Origin: Bacillus sp. Xin1
GTDB lineage: Bacteria > Bacillota > Bacilli > Bacillales > Bacillaceae_G
Reading direction: 5' to 3'
Length of the DNA stretch: 64,000 bases
Assembly (NCBI RefSeq): GCF_013314535.1
Contig: NZ_JABUAE010000001.1
Coordinates: 434,001-498,000 of the forward strand
Made by a program: the position numbers and the translations under genes. The notes under the pieces are model-generated. The model saw nothing but the letters and a program-made list of their open reading frames with translations. It was not told where the DNA came from and did no database searches. The stretch's first letter is position 1. Each line of letters begins with the position of its first letter. Shown here piece after piece: positions 27,301-36,803 of this stretch.

Positions 27301-27956
27301 AGCTTTACCTCCAACAAGTGTCGTAATTCAGTTTGAATATCATAAAACGTTTCAAATGGTGTGTAAGGAATATGGTGTTCTTCACATTTTGTAATAAGAA
27401 AATCCCGGGCGAATACTTTATCAGCTTGTTTAGCTGCTTGTAAATCTGTGATGGAGTCACCTATTACAATATGAAAATCATCTTTACAACTAAGCTGTCG
27501 AATTAATGTTGATTTACAAAGGCCGCAGTTATAATTACAATGTTCATCGCAAGGGTGTGGCCATTTTACTTTGATGTATTCTTCAGAAAAATCGGTTTTA
27601 TTGCAATAAATTCGGTTTTCCGGAACGAGCCCTTCTAAGAGGGGATGAACGAAGAAATCCATTCCTCCAGAAATAATATAAAAAGAAATGTTATGTTCAT
27701 TTATAAACTGTAAAAACTCTTCAAAACCAGTGCGTATATTAGCCGTTTCTTTTAGAAACTTGATGATATTATCATGCAAAGCTGTTGGTAATAATTTAAA
27801 AAGTTGTGAGACTCCTTCTTGAATAGAAAGATCTTGTGATAATATCCTTCGTTTTATCTCCTCAGATTCTGGTGGAGCGAATTTCTCCATAATGGCAATG
27901 ATATTATCATTGTGCGTAATCGTACCATCGAAGTCACAAAAAACCTGAAGGTTCAT
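27297..27956 (-). CDS. mtnX: 2-hydroxy-3-keto-5-methylthiopentenyl-1-phosphate phosphatase
   Basis: This 219-residue HAD phosphatase has the nucleophile motif FCDFDGTIT (Asp8 and Asp10), [11 protein letters not shown] and [13 protein letters not shown], plus a Cys cluster ([12 protein letters not shown]) characteristic of MtnX. I chose ATG 27956, which gives the family length; a frame open to 27986 would add ten residues from inside mtnW. It follows the enolase mtnW and removes the phosphate before the dioxygenase step. It overlaps both neighbours by 4 bases. Confidence 0.95.
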   Translation of the reverse strand: MNLQVFCDFDGTITHNDNIIAIMEKFAPPESEEIKRRILSQDLSIQEGVSQLFKLLPTALHDNIIKFLKETANIRTGFEEFLQFINEHNISFYIISGGMDFFVHPLLEGLVPENRIYCNKTDFSEEYIKVKWPHPCDEHCNYNCGLCKSTLIRQLSCKDDFHIVIGDSITDLQAAKQADKVFARDFLITKCEEHHIPYTPFETFYDIQTELRHLLEVKL

Positions 27957-29197
27957 AGTTTCACCTCGCAAGATGGATTTCCCCATAATTGCAGTGCAAC
28001 ATGTAAATCAGTGTTACCGACTTCATGTAATGGTGTTCCTTGCAAAGTAGCATCAATTGCTGCTCGGAACGCTTTTCCTCCGCCTTGTGCACCGCTTGGA
28101 TGACCGTGAATACCACCACCTGCATTAATGACAACATCCTTACCAAAATCACGAAGGATAAATGGAACAAAACCAGGATGGATGCCAGCCGATGGAACAG
28201 GGAAGCTTTGTTTTAAAGATTGATCTTGTTCAGTTAATGCATTTGTAATAAGAAGAGTTTCGTTTTTATCTAATGCAACACTGCCATATGGTGATGGAAA
28301 TAAAGAAAAATCTGCACCAGCATAACGAAGTAGCTTTCCAAGTAGCAATGGATAAGAAAGACCATATAATTCCGATGAAGCGTATGCACCGCTTACAGCA
28401 GGATGAGCCATAATAGGAATAGAAATATCTTTATCCTCTGCAAGTGATTGTAGTACATCTAATCCGTACGCGAAGACATTAAAAAGTAGGATATCTGCAC
28501 CGGATTCGATTGCTCGTTTGGCATTTTCTTTTAAATCATAAGTACGTCCCGTTAAATTCACTGCATATAAAGTCTTATGACCATATGTTTCGTATACAGA
28601 TTGTAATACTTCTTTTCCAACATGAATTCGTTTCGTAAGTGGCGTTAATGAGTTTTCAAATAAAATCTCATCATCTTTTACAATATCTACACCGCCAATT
28701 GCTTGATCGCGTAGCTGGGTTTTTAAATATCCGATATTGCGTCCAATCATTCCTTTGAAAATACTCATTAGAAGTGGACGGTCATGAATATGTAAGAGAT
28801 TTCGAATTCCTTCAATACCGAATCTAGGACCAGGGAAACGCTTTTTTAAGTCATCTGAAAATGTTAAATCAATCAGTTTAACTTCGCCATCTAATGATAA
28901 TTTTCCAAATGTTGTTGTTAAAATGGCCGGTAAATCAGGGCTGAAATTTAATGATGGATAATGAATTTTAATGAGTCCACGCGTTACTTTTTTTCCAAGG
29001 TACACATTTACATGTTCTGGTTCTTCTAATTTTTCAACATGAATGACGTTGCCTTTATGTTGTTTTAATTGTTCTTGTAATAAGTGTGGTAAATGAGTCC
29101 ATGAACCAATTGTCAAACCGAGAGCAATTTGCTCCGCTTTTTGGTTTAAATTATGAGAATCATCATGAATTAAATAGGTTGCTGTTATTCCGCTCAT
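27953..29197 (-). CDS. mtnW: 2,3-diketo-5-methylthiopentyl-1-phosphate enolase (RuBisCO-like)
   Basis: This 414-residue protein belongs to the type IV RuBisCO-like family. The segment [10 protein letters not shown] carries the Lys-Asp-Asp-Glu set for the carbamylated lysine and metal, and [10 protein letters not shown] and [11 protein letters not shown] give the phosphate site. It enolises the diketo compound and does not fix CO2. I chose ATG 29197 because AGGAGG is 9 bases away; the upstream ATG at 29203 would leave only 3 bases. It is the first gene of mtnWXBD behind a SAM riboswitch. Confidence 0.96.
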   Translation of the reverse strand: MSGITATYLIHDDSHNLNQKAEQIALGLTIGSWTHLPHLLQEQLKQHKGNVIHVEKLEEPEHVNVYLGKKVTRGLIKIHYPSLNFSPDLPAILTTTFGKLSLDGEVKLIDLTFSDDLKKRFPGPRFGIEGIRNLLHIHDRPLLMSIFKGMIGRNIGYLKTQLRDQAIGGVDIVKDDEILFENSLTPLTKRIHVGKEVLQSVYETYGHKTLYAVNLTGRTYDLKENAKRAIESGADILLFNVFAYGLDVLQSLAEDKDISIPIMAHPAVSGAYASSELYGLSYPLLLGKLLRYAGADFSLFPSPYGSVALDKNETLLITNALTEQDQSLKQSFPVPSAGIHPGFVPFILRDFGKDVVINAGGGIHGHPSGAQGGGKAFRAAIDATLQGTPLHEVGNTDLHVALQLWGNPSCEVKL

Positions 29198-29218
29198 TTT
29201 CATAACCTCCTAGTTAAA

Positions 29219-29251
29219 TAAAAAAACCTCTCAGCTAAGGAGAGGTTTTTT
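29219..29251 (-). terminator. Riboswitch-controlled terminator before mtnW
   Basis: The arms AACCTCTC and GAGAGGTT followed by a T-run on the minus strand stand between the SAM aptamer and the mtnW ribosome site. Confidence 0.9.
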
Positions 29252-29260
29252 TACAACCAG

Positions 29261-29368
29261 CTCCTTATCTGTCAGCATAACGCTGCGAGAATTAGCACCG
29301 TGTCTACAATTGTAGATCGGTTGCCGGGCTTCGTCGGGCTCGTCCCTCCACCTGCTCTTGATAAGAAG
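29261..29368 (-). ncRNA. SAM-I riboswitch (S-box) of mtnWXBD
   Basis: On the minus strand the aptamer begins TTCTTATCAAGAGCAGGTGG and continues AGGGACGAGCCC, GAAGCCCGGCAACCG and GGTGCTAATTC. It closes with CAGATAAGGAG, which pairs with the start. These are the S-box signatures. High SAM would favour the following terminator and switch the salvage genes off. Confidence 0.95.
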
Positions 29369-29419
29369 TATTTAGAAATGTTTAAATTTTTTCGATATCT
29401 GAATTTTGACAGAGTTTTT

Positions 29420-30610
29420 TTAGGTTGTCAATGATTTTTTGAAAATTTTTAATTTATCAATTCGCTGAACTGCTTCTTGTAACCGTTCTTCTGTATGTAA
29501 TAATCCGATCCGAACGTAACCTTCACCGTGTTCGCCGAATCCGACTCCAGGTGCGACAGCTACATGAGCTTGTTCTAGTAATATATCAGCAAACTCCTCG
29601 GATGAAAGACCTGCTGGAACAGGAAGCCAAGCAAAAAAAGAGCCTTTTGGTGCGAGTACATTCCAACCGATTGAATGACATGCTGAAATAAGTGCATTTC
29701 TTCTAGATTCATATCGATCAACTAGCTCTGTTACACAAGATTGCGAGCTTAATAATGCAACGCTAGCAGCCTCTTGTACAGCGCCAAATATACTAACATA
29801 CATATGATCTTGCAATAAATTAATCGTTTCAATGACGCTTTCGTTACCAATTGCAAAGGCGATTCGCCAACCAGCCATATTAAATGTTTTTGATAGTGTA
29901 TAAATTTCAATGCCAACATCTTTTGCACCGTCTGCTTGTAAGAAGCTAGTTGGTTTGTTGCCGTCAAAGCCAATTGCACCATAAGCAAAATCATGCACGA
30001 CTAAAATATCGTGTTCATTTGCAAAGGAAATTGTTTCTTCAAAAAATTCTTTTGAAGCAGTAGCGCCAGTTGGGTTATTTGGATAGTTTAAAAACATTAA
30101 TTTTGCTTGTTTGGCAATAGATGCATCAATTTTTTTATAGTTTGGTAAAAAATTGTTTTCTGCTAGTAAGGGCATCGTTTCAAATTTTGTTTTTGCTAAA
30201 GCGACACCTGATAAATAGTCAGGGTATCCTGGATCTGGTACAAGTACTGTATCGCCAGGGTTTGTAAAACAAAGTGGTAACTCAACCAATCCTGCTTTAC
30301 CACCAAATAAAATAGCAACTTCTGTTTGTGGGTTTACTTTGACGCCATATTCACGTTCGTAGAATGTAGCGACAGCTTCTTTTAAGCTTTCATGTCCACG
30401 GAATGGCGGGTATTTATGGTGAACTGTTTTTTCTGCTGCACGTTGTAAAGTTGTTACGATATGCGGCGGTGTTGGTTGATCTGGATTGCCTTGTCCTAGA
30501 TTGATAACATCGTGACCTGCTTCGACGACTTTGTTAACTTTTGCAACAAGTGAAGCAAAAAACTGTGTTGGCAATGATGTTACAATCTCGGAAGGTTGAA
30601 AATGTTTCAT
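29420..30610 (-). CDS. mtnE: Methionine-salvage aminotransferase (class I/II)
   Basis: This 396-residue PLP enzyme converts the keto acid 4-methylthio-2-oxobutyrate to methionine. Visible are NLGQGNPDQPTPPHIV, FLNYPNNPTGA, VVHDFAYGAIGF and the PLP lysine in YTLSKTFNMAGWRIAF. I chose ATG 30610, with GAGGTGG just upstream; a GTG at 30619 would lie within that ribosome site. It is upstream of the mtnW riboswitch in the same direction and divergent from mtnU. The cluster context supports MtnE over a general aminotransferase. Confidence 0.92.
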   Translation of the reverse strand: MKHFQPSEIVTSLPTQFFASLVAKVNKVVEAGHDVINLGQGNPDQPTPPHIVTTLQRAAEKTVHHKYPPFRGHESLKEAVATFYEREYGVKVNPQTEVAILFGGKAGLVELPLCFTNPGDTVLVPDPGYPDYLSGVALAKTKFETMPLLAENNFLPNYKKIDASIAKQAKLMFLNYPNNPTGATASKEFFEETISFANEHDILVVHDFAYGAIGFDGNKPTSFLQADGAKDVGIEIYTLSKTFNMAGWRIAFAIGNESVIETINLLQDHMYVSIFGAVQEAASVALLSSQSCVTELVDRYESRRNALISACHSIGWNVLAPKGSFFAWLPVPAGLSSEEFADILLEQAHVAVAPGVGFGEHGEGYVRIGLLHTEERLQEAVQRIDKLKIFKKSLTT

Positions 30611-30709
30611 ACTTTCCACCTCTTTTGAAAGTTGTTACAATTCTAGTGACAAATGATATAACCTTCCCAAGTTTTTGTAAAGAAAAAAATTGTAGATGGA
30701 GTGGATAAA

Positions 30710-31489
30710 ATGAAAATCGCATGTATTCAAATGGATATTGCTTTTGGGAATGTAAAAATAAATATTGAAAATGCAAAGAAAAAAATAGAAGAAGCGATGC
30801 AAGTAAAACCGGACGTTATCGTATTACCAGAACTTTGGACGACTGGTTATGATTTAAAGAGGTTGCCGGAAATTGCAGATAGAGACGGGATTCAAACAAA
30901 ACAGCTTCTTTCAGAATGGGCACAGCAATATGATGTGAATATTGTTGGTGGCTCTATTGCGAAGCAAATAAAGCACGGTGTTACGAATACGATGTATACA
31001 GTGAATCGTGAAGGGAAACTACAAAGTGAGTATAGTAAGGTTCATTTGTTTCAGTTGATGAATGAACATAACTATTTAATAGCAGGTGATGAAACAGGAG
31101 AATTTACATTGGATGGTGTACAGTGCGGTGGTGTCATTTGTTATGATATTCGTTTTCCAGAATGGATGCGTGTTCATACTGTAAGAGGAGCAAAGGTGTT
31201 ATTTGTCGTGGCAGAATGGCCACTTGTTCGCTTGTCTCATTGGCGTTCACTTCTTCAAGCAAGAGCAGTTGAAAATCAATGTTATGTAATCGCGTGCAAT
31301 AGAGCTGGTGAAGATCCAAATAATGTGTTTGCTGGTCATTCTCTTATTATTGATCCGTGGGGGGAAACTGTAGCAGAAGCAGAAGAAGAAGAATCTATTT
31401 TGCATGGGAATATAGAGTTAGAAAAAATTAAGGAAGTGCGTAAGGGAATTCCTATTTTTGTTGATCGACGTCCAGAATTATATAAATAA
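30710..31489 (+). CDS. mtnU: Carbon-nitrogen hydrolase MtnU (omega-amidase-like)
   Basis: This 259-residue nitrilase-family protein has the catalytic Glu41 in VIVLPELWTTGYD, a lysine in YSKVHLF and Cys144 in GGVICYDIRFPEW. In this pathway the MtnE reaction with glutamine gives alpha-ketoglutaramate, and an omega-amidase of this type removes it, which fits the divergent position next to mtnE. I chose ATG 30710, preceded by GGAGTGG; the GTG at 30701 lies within that site. The length equals B. subtilis MtnU. Confidence 0.9.
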   Translation: MKIACIQMDIAFGNVKINIENAKKKIEEAMQVKPDVIVLPELWTTGYDLKRLPEIADRDGIQTKQLLSEWAQQYDVNIVGGSIAKQIKHGVTNTMYTVNREGKLQSEYSKVHLFQLMNEHNYLIAGDETGEFTLDGVQCGGVICYDIRFPEWMRVHTVRGAKVLFVVAEWPLVRLSHWRSLLQARAVENQCYVIACNRAGEDPNNVFAGHSLIIDPWGETVAEAEEEESILHGNIELEKIKEVRKGIPIFVDRRPELYK

Positions 31490-31562
31490 AAATATTGACA
31501 AATGATTTTTATTCTTGTTATAGTCTGTAGCAGAAACTTAAAAATTCGAATAAATCATGCAA

Positions 31563-31704
31563 CTCTTATCAAGAGCAGGTGGAGGGATTTGGCCCGATGA
31601 AACCCAGCAACCGACCGTAATACCATTGTGAGATGGGGCGCTGATGCGCCAAAAAGGCACGGTGCTAATTCCAGCAGAAAGGATAGCTTTCTGACAGATA
31701 AGAG
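31563..31704 (+). ncRNA. SAM-I riboswitch (S-box) of mtnKA
   Basis: The aptamer has CTCTTATCAAGAGCAGGTGG, then AGGGATTTGGCCC, GATGAAACCCAGCAACCG and ACGGTGCTAATTCC, and closes with ACAGATAAGAG pairing to the start. It is the plus-strand counterpart of the element before mtnW and lies in the 305-base gap between mtnU and mtnK. Confidence 0.96.
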
Positions 31705-31721
31705 GGGAGAAGATCAACTTC

Positions 31722-31753
31722 AAACCTCTTTCTTCATGGAAAGAGGTTTTTCT
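31722..31753 (+). terminator. Riboswitch-controlled terminator before mtnK
   Basis: The arms AAACCTCTTT and AAAGAGGTTT followed by T residues lie between the SAM aptamer and the mtnK ribosome site (AAAGGGGG). Confidence 0.9.
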
Positions 31754-31794
31754 TATGATGAAAAGCCTCTGAATTTAATAAAGGGGGATAAAAA

Positions 31795-32976
31795 ATGGGA
31801 TATCGTTCATTAACAAAAGAAACAGCAGTTGAGTATGTAAAAGAGCATGGGTACTTTGAGCAAAAAGCAAAGGTGACTTGCCATGAAATAGGGGATGGAA
31901 ATTTAAATTATGTATTCCGAATCCACGATGGAGAACGAGGTATCATTGTAAAACAAGCTCTCCCCTATGCAAAAGTCGTTGGGGAAAGCTGGCCACTTTC
32001 GTTAAGAAGGGCCACAATTGAAAGTCAAGCATTGCAAGTTTTTGCAAAATATGTACCAGAATATGTTCCGAAAGTATATGGTCATGATGAAGAGTTAGCT
32101 GTGACAGTAATGGAGGATTTATCAGCTCTTACCATTACTCGTAAAGGCTTGATTGAAGGGGAAGATTATCCACTTTTATCTCAGCACATTGGACGCTTTT
32201 TGGCACACGTTCTTTTTTATACGTCAGATTTTGGTCTATTAGCAGAAGAGAAAAGGGTGCTAGATGGAAAGTTTGTAAACCCTGATCTTTGCAAAATTAC
32301 AGAAGATCTTGTGTTTACAGATCCGTTTGGAAACTATGATACAAACGATTATGAGAAAGAATTACAGCCTACATTAGATGAACTTTGGTGTGATAAGAAA
32401 TTGAAATTACAGGTAGCGCAGTATAAATATAAATTTTTAACGAGAAAAGAAGCACTAATTCATGGCGATCTACATACAGGTAGTATTTTTTCATCACCTT
32501 CGGAAACAAAGGTGATTGATCCAGAGTTTGCAACATTTGGACCACTTGGATTTGATCTAGGTCAATTTATAGCAAATTTATTATTAAATGCGCTATCAAG
32601 GGAAGAAGAGAAGCGAAGTGTATTATTCTATCATATTGAAAAAACATGGAGTAATTTTGTAGAAGTATTTACAAAACTCTGGGTACTAGAAGGAGTAGAA
32701 TCCTATACAAAGGAGAAACAATGGCTGGCAATTGTACTGCAAAATATTTTTGCTGATGCAGTTGGGTTTGCGGGGTGTGAAATCATTCGTCGAACAATTG
32801 GGTTAGCACATGTAGCAGATTTAGATGGAATTCAGGATAAGAATAGAAGAATACAAGCTAAAAAACATGCATTATATTTAGGCAGAGAACTAGTGATACA
32901 TGAAACGAACGGTGCGGATACTCGATTGTTTCAAACGGTATTTCAATATATTGTTTCAGGAGGGGTGAAAGCATGA
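31795..32976 (+). CDS. mtnK: S-methyl-5-thioribose kinase
   Basis: This 393-residue kinase of the APH-like fold phosphorylates methylthioribose, the first committed step of salvage. Motifs are [11 protein letters not shown] (glycine-rich), [11 protein letters not shown] (lysine), [12 protein letters not shown] (catalytic Asp) and [18 protein letters not shown] (metal Asp). It starts after AAAGGGGG downstream of the SAM riboswitch terminator. Its stop overlaps the mtnA start by 4 bases. Confidence 0.96.
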   Translation: MGYRSLTKETAVEYVKEHGYFEQKAKVTCHEIGDGNLNYVFRIHDGERGIIVKQALPYAKVVGESWPLSLRRATIESQALQVFAKYVPEYVPKVYGHDEELAVTVMEDLSALTITRKGLIEGEDYPLLSQHIGRFLAHVLFYTSDFGLLAEEKRVLDGKFVNPDLCKITEDLVFTDPFGNYDTNDYEKELQPTLDELWCDKKLKLQVAQYKYKFLTRKEALIHGDLHTGSIFSSPSETKVIDPEFATFGPLGFDLGQFIANLLLNALSREEEKRSVLFYHIEKTWSNFVEVFTKLWVLEGVESYTKEKQWLAIVLQNIFADAVGFAGCEIIRRTIGLAHVADLDGIQDKNRRIQAKKHALYLGRELVIHETNGADTRLFQTVFQYIVSGGVKA

Positions 32977-34043
32977 GTGCAACAGTTGCCGTTCCACGTT
33001 CTATAAGCTGGAAAGGAGATTCTATTGCATTATTAAATCAAACGAGATTACCGCACGTTGTAGAATATAAAACGTTAACCAATATTGAAGATGTGTGGAA
33101 AAGTATTGTTATGCTGGAAGTGCGAGGAGCACCTGCAATTGGTATTACGGCAGCTTTTGGTTTAGTGCTTGCCGCAAAAAAATATAATGCTACGAATATC
33201 ACTGACTTTGAAAAACAATTTAAAAGAGATTGTAATTATTTAGCAACCTCACGTCCGACTGCTGTTAATTTATTTTGGGCAATTGATCGTATGGCAGCTT
33301 CTATTAAGCAAATAACAACAATTAAAGAAGTGAGAGAAATATTGGAAGATGAAGCACTTAAAATTCAGCAAGAAGATGAAAATGTATGCCGTAGCATAGG
33401 AGAGCATGCTTTAACTAGGTTTAAAGATGGTGATCATATTTTAACGATTTGTAATGCGGGAAGTATTGCTACAGCTCGTTATGGAACAGCGCTAGCTCCG
33501 TTTTATATTGGAAAAGAACAAGGGGTGAATTTACATGTTTATGCATGTGAAACAAGGCCAGTTTTGCAAGGGGCGCGCCTTACTGCCTGGGAATTGAAAC
33601 AAGCTGGTATTGATGTAACGCTTATTACAGATAATATGGCGGCCCATGCGATTCGAACAAAAAATATTTCTGCTATCATTGTAGGAGCAGACCGAATTGT
33701 TGCAAACGGTGATACAGCAAATAAAATAGGGACATTGAATTTAGCTATACTAGCAAAATATTTTCATATCCCTTTCTACGTTGCTGCACCGATTTCTACA
33801 TTTGATATTACGAAAAAAACAGGAGCTGAAATTGTGATTGAGGAACGTGATGAATCTGAGGTTACAAAGGTTTTTGGAAAACAAATTGCTCCAGAGGGAG
33901 TCAATGTGTATAATCCTGCATTTGATGTAACTCCGCATGATCTTATTACTGGAATTATTACTGAAAAGGGAATTCTACAAGGGGATTATGCGGTAGAGAT
34001 TACTTCATTATTTGAAAAAACAAGCGATATAAATACGCATTGA
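32973..34043 (+). CDS. mtnA: Methylthioribose-1-phosphate isomerase
   Basis: This 356-residue enzyme of the eIF2B-alpha-like family isomerises methylthioribose-1-P to methylthioribulose-1-P. Active residues are Cys160 in [11 protein letters not shown] and Asp240 in [19 protein letters not shown], at the standard positions. [13 protein letters not shown] near residue 50 binds the phosphate. ATG 32973 overlaps the mtnK stop (ATGA), so the pair is coupled and shares the riboswitch. No terminator is obvious directly after the stop; a family B repeat follows. Confidence 0.96.
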   Translation: MSATVAVPRSISWKGDSIALLNQTRLPHVVEYKTLTNIEDVWKSIVMLEVRGAPAIGITAAFGLVLAAKKYNATNITDFEKQFKRDCNYLATSRPTAVNLFWAIDRMAASIKQITTIKEVREILEDEALKIQQEDENVCRSIGEHALTRFKDGDHILTICNAGSIATARYGTALAPFYIGKEQGVNLHVYACETRPVLQGARLTAWELKQAGIDVTLITDNMAAHAIRTKNISAIIVGADRIVANGDTANKIGTLNLAILAKYFHIPFYVAAPISTFDITKKTGAEIVIEERDESEVTKVFGKQIAPEGVNVYNPAFDVTPHDLITGIITEKGILQGDYAVEITSLFEKTSDINTH

Positions 34044-34200
34044 AAGTCTGACATAAAACCATTTCTTTTAGGTGGAAGAGAACATCCGCTCATGGGGAAG
34101 GGCGATCGGTTCCTTTTTTAGCCCCATGCCATGTGAATACAGAAGGAGATAATAAGTGGTCAACTTCTTGAGATGGCATAACCGTGACTTATGTGTAGAA
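34044..34200 (-). repeat. Dispersed repeat family B, copy 4
   Basis: On the minus strand it carries GGCATGGGGCTAAAAAAGG followed by AACCGATCGCC. The peptide frame reads HGAKKGTDR and then breaks. It lies directly after mtnA in the 242-base gap before the yvrJ-type gene. Confidence 0.65.
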
Positions 34201-34285
34201 AAATTAAATATATACAGTATCTTGTTCTTTATTACCCAATTTCCTTTCTTTTGCTTATTTATTTAAAAGAAGGGAGGAGAAATAG

Positions 34286-34447
34286 ATGGAGGAATGGATA
34301 TCTATGATCGGTAATGTTGGATTTCCAATTGTTGTGACATTATATTTACTGCATCGTATTGAAAGTAAATTAGATGGTGTAATTGTTGCGATTGAGAAAT
34401 TACCACAACAGATGACAAGATATGAAGATCCGCATGAAACAAAATAA
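34286..34447 (+). CDS. YvrJ family protein (53 residues)
   Basis: This 53-residue protein begins MEEWISMIGNVGFPIVVTLY and continues LLHRIESKLDGV, the YvrJ family pattern of one N-terminal membrane helix and a charged tail. The ribosome site GGGAGGAG is close to the ATG and a terminator follows the stop. The function is unknown. Confidence 0.85.
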   Translation: MEEWISMIGNVGFPIVVTLYLLHRIESKLDGVIVAIEKLPQQMTRYEDPHETK

Positions 34448-34484
34448 CAAAAGGCTTTGCTCTCAATGAGCAAAGCCTTTTGTT
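34447..34484 (+). terminator. Bidirectional terminator between the yvrJ-type gene and bdhA
   Basis: The arms CAAAAGGCTTTGCTC and GAGCAAAGCCTTTTG are perfect with a 5-base loop, between convergent genes. Confidence 0.9.
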
Positions 34485-34491
34485 ACAAAGA

Positions 34492-35268
34492 TTATTGTGC
34501 TGTATATCCCCCATCAATAACGACCGCTTGACCAGTTACTCCTTTTGTTTTCTCACTTGCTAAAAATAAAGCATAATCGGCAATTTCCTCTACAGCTAGC
34601 AATCGTTTTTGTGGTACGAGTGGATAAATCACATCTTCTAATACACGCTCTAGTGGAACATTTCTTGTTGCCGCTAAATCTTGGAGTTGGTTTCGAACAA
34701 GTGGTGTGTCTACATAGCCGGGGCAGAGAGCGTTTACCGTAATGCCATGTGTAGCTCCTTCTAAAGCAGCAACTTTTGTTAAACCAATTACACCGTGTTT
34801 CGCACTATTATAGGCAGCTTTTCCAGCAAATCCAACAAGCCCATTAATAGAAGCAACATTAATAATGCGTCCATACTTTTGTTTTTTCATAATTGGAAAA
34901 GCATGTTTTATTGCGATGAACGGTGCGATTTGCATAATTTGAATCAGAAGTTCAAACTTATTTGTTGGAAACTCTTCGATAGGTGAAACATGTTGCATAC
35001 CAGCATTATTTATTAACACATCAAGTGAGCCGAATGTTGTAACAGTTTCAGAAATAGCCTCGGATATTTCTTGCTCAGATGTAACGTCACATCTTAGACC
35101 TATTGCTTCATAACCTTCCCTGCATAACTGTTCAGCAGCTTCCTTCGCACGATCTTCAAGACGATCACTAATCACCACTTTTGCTCCTTCTTTTGCAAAA
35201 GCATTTCCCATTTCATAACCAATTCCACTTGCAGCACCTGTTAAAAAGACGACACGATTTGAAACCAT
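34492..35268 (-). CDS. 3-hydroxybutyrate dehydrogenase (SDR)
   Basis: This 258-residue classical short-chain dehydrogenase has the cofactor motif TGAASGIGYEM, NNAGMQ, the catalytic Ser in NVASINGLVGF and YNSAKHG with Tyr and Lys. The substrate loop VDTPLVRNQLQDLA and the C-terminal GQAVVIDGGYTAQ are typical of D-3-hydroxybutyrate dehydrogenase (BdhA), which interconverts 3-hydroxybutyrate and acetoacetate in PHB or ketone metabolism. Start ATG 35268 follows AAAGGAG. It is a single gene, and the exact substrate is a family-level inference. Confidence 0.9.
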   Translation of the reverse strand: MVSNRVVFLTGAASGIGYEMGNAFAKEGAKVVISDRLEDRAKEAAEQLCREGYEAIGLRCDVTSEQEISEAISETVTTFGSLDVLINNAGMQHVSPIEEFPTNKFELLIQIMQIAPFIAIKHAFPIMKKQKYGRIINVASINGLVGFAGKAAYNSAKHGVIGLTKVAALEGATHGITVNALCPGYVDTPLVRNQLQDLAATRNVPLERVLEDVIYPLVPQKRLLAVEEIADYALFLASEKTKGVTGQAVVIDGGYTAQ

Positions 35269-35379
35269 GTTGAGAGCACTCCTTTATATAAAGTTTATCT
35301 TATTGCTCTATTTAGAGGGAATACAATGAAAATCCTGCAAAGAATCGGAATATTTTATTTTAAACAGTAACTAATATGG

Positions 35380-35997
35380 TTACTGTTTTTTTCTGTGTAA
35401 TAAAGAACTCTGTAAAGATAATGATCGCTGTTCTTTTGTTAATAAAGATTCAATGTGTACTTGATCAGGACGAGGTACGATTGGATACATGAGGTTTGTG
35501 GAAGAAGGGTGATGTTCAGAACCGGTTTGTGAGTGAGGGTCAGCATGTGTAAGCCTACCTTCTATACGTCGTGTGAATAAAATATGACCGATTTCATGAG
35601 CGAGTGTATATATATTTTTCATAGGAGAAGCAGCATTAGTAAGAATGATATAACCTGTGAGGATTTGGTTTATAATGAACGAATAAGCACATGCAATTAC
35701 GGATTGCTCTTTAAAATAATTACTTCCGATATAACAAATATAAATATCACAATCTGGAACTTCTGATGAACAGGTGTTAAAAAAGGAAGAAACTTTAGGT
35801 TGGTTCTGGACAGAATCCATATAGCTAATTTCACCATCATGGAATGTAAATGATTCATTTAGGATAATGACATCTTTAATTTGAAATGAAATGGGGTGCC
35901 ATATTGATTCAGCAACTGCTAAGTCTTTGGCAATGCGATTGTCTGTAATATCGGAGCCTGGGGCAATACAAATACATATATTTACGTACGGATCCAT
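35380..35997 (-). CDS. Putative zinc metalloprotease with HEIGH motif
   Basis: This 205-residue protein has a zinc-protease motif AHEIGHILFTRR at about residue 135 followed by a His-rich stretch LTHADPHSQTGSEHH and a Met-turn-like STNLMYPIVPRP. The order HExxH, downstream His, Met-turn is that of metzincin-type peptidases, but the spacing to the third His is longer than the classical HExxHxxGxxH. There is no signal peptide, so it appears cytoplasmic. I chose ATG 35997 over GTG 36006 because GAGGTG lies 6 bases before it. The substrate is unknown. A hairpin (AAACAGTAAC / GTTACTGTTT, 35366-35390) lies at its 3' end. Confidence 0.75.
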   Translation of the reverse strand: MDPYVNICICIAPGSDITDNRIAKDLAVAESIWHPISFQIKDVIILNESFTFHDGEISYMDSVQNQPKVSSFFNTCSSEVPDCDIYICYIGSNYFKEQSVIACAYSFIINQILTGYIILTNAASPMKNIYTLAHEIGHILFTRRIEGRLTHADPHSQTGSEHHPSSTNLMYPIVPRPDQVHIESLLTKEQRSLSLQSSLLHRKKQ

Positions 35998-36125
35998 TAG
36001 AAACACCTCAAATGGAAAATAGTTTATTGATATACTATGTGAAATGAAACGGGTGTGTATGGATAGAATCCCTAAAAATTAGGTGTATTTTGATGTGTTG
36101 GAATTGGTGATAAAATATAATATAT

Positions 36126-36247
36126 TTTATCTCACAGTAACAGGCAGTAAGGCTCCTACCTCAAAATTTAGTGAAAGCAAAGAAGTTAGATGGGAGAATC
36201 GCCTATAAAAGTCGAATTGGTAAGGGTTAAATAAAGTTTTCATTTAT
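36126..36247 (+). repeat. bcr1-like repeat lacking the distal hairpin
   Basis: It is bounded by TTTAT on both sides and follows the copy at 46618-46775 through CAGTAA, ACCTCAAAATTTAGTG and GAAGTTAG. It then passes straight to TAAATAAAGTTTTCATTTAT, missing the AATCAGTGGGGG hairpin. It lies in the 392-base gap between the protease gene and the 97-residue protein gene, which otherwise holds only AT-rich DNA. Confidence 0.75.
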
Positions 36248-36389
36248 GCATAGCTATGTTTTTAACTGAGAAGATGTAGATGAATGAATAGGATATACGA
36301 ATGAATGGAAGAAGTCGGAAAATATTCATAGTTTAATTAAATTATATGCGGTTCATTTTGATATAGTAAAAGAAAAGGGGGGAGAATGT

Positions 36390-36683
36390 ATGTATACATT
36401 AAAAATTGTTTCAGATCGAGAAGCTGTTTATCAGTTTGCAAGTTATGTAAGAGTGGTTCAAGGGGTAGAAAATGTATATGTAGAAGTTGGAGAAGCTTTA
36501 TATGAACATCCACTTATGAAATTTTATGTACATGTAACGATTGAAGAGACATATGAAAAGCAAAAAGCATTACAGGAAATTGCTCGATTAGTAGAATTAG
36601 GACGTTTTACATATGTTCATTATCGAAACGAAGAGATTGAAAATGCGTTTGAAGCGGTTAAATATGAAAGTTTTCGAAAATAA
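36390..36683 (+). CDS. Small soluble protein, unrecognised
   Basis: This 97-residue protein reads like a compact alpha/beta fold (YTLKIVSDREAVYQFASYV, then MKFYVHVTIEETYEKQ) with no signal, membrane segment or known motif. The ribosome site AAAGGGGGGAG precedes ATG 36390. It is monocistronic by spacing to the Nudix gene (120 bases). I do not know the family. Confidence 0.75.
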   Translation: MYTLKIVSDREAVYQFASYVRVVQGVENVYVEVGEALYEHPLMKFYVHVTIEETYEKQKALQEIARLVELGRFTYVHYRNEEIENAFEAVKYESFRK

Positions 36684-36803
36684 AAATGATGAGAAGGGAG
36701 CAGATGCTTCCTTTTTTTGTTAGTAAGAATATTTTTTTGCATGTCACAAAAAAATAAAGAATTTTGCTATGATAAGGAAGGGTGAGGAAAGGAGAGAGTT
36801 ATA

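Noticed and set aside
31628-31813. Open frame inside the SAM riboswitch of mtnKA
   Set aside because: The sequence is explained fully by the conserved S-box aptamer and terminator.
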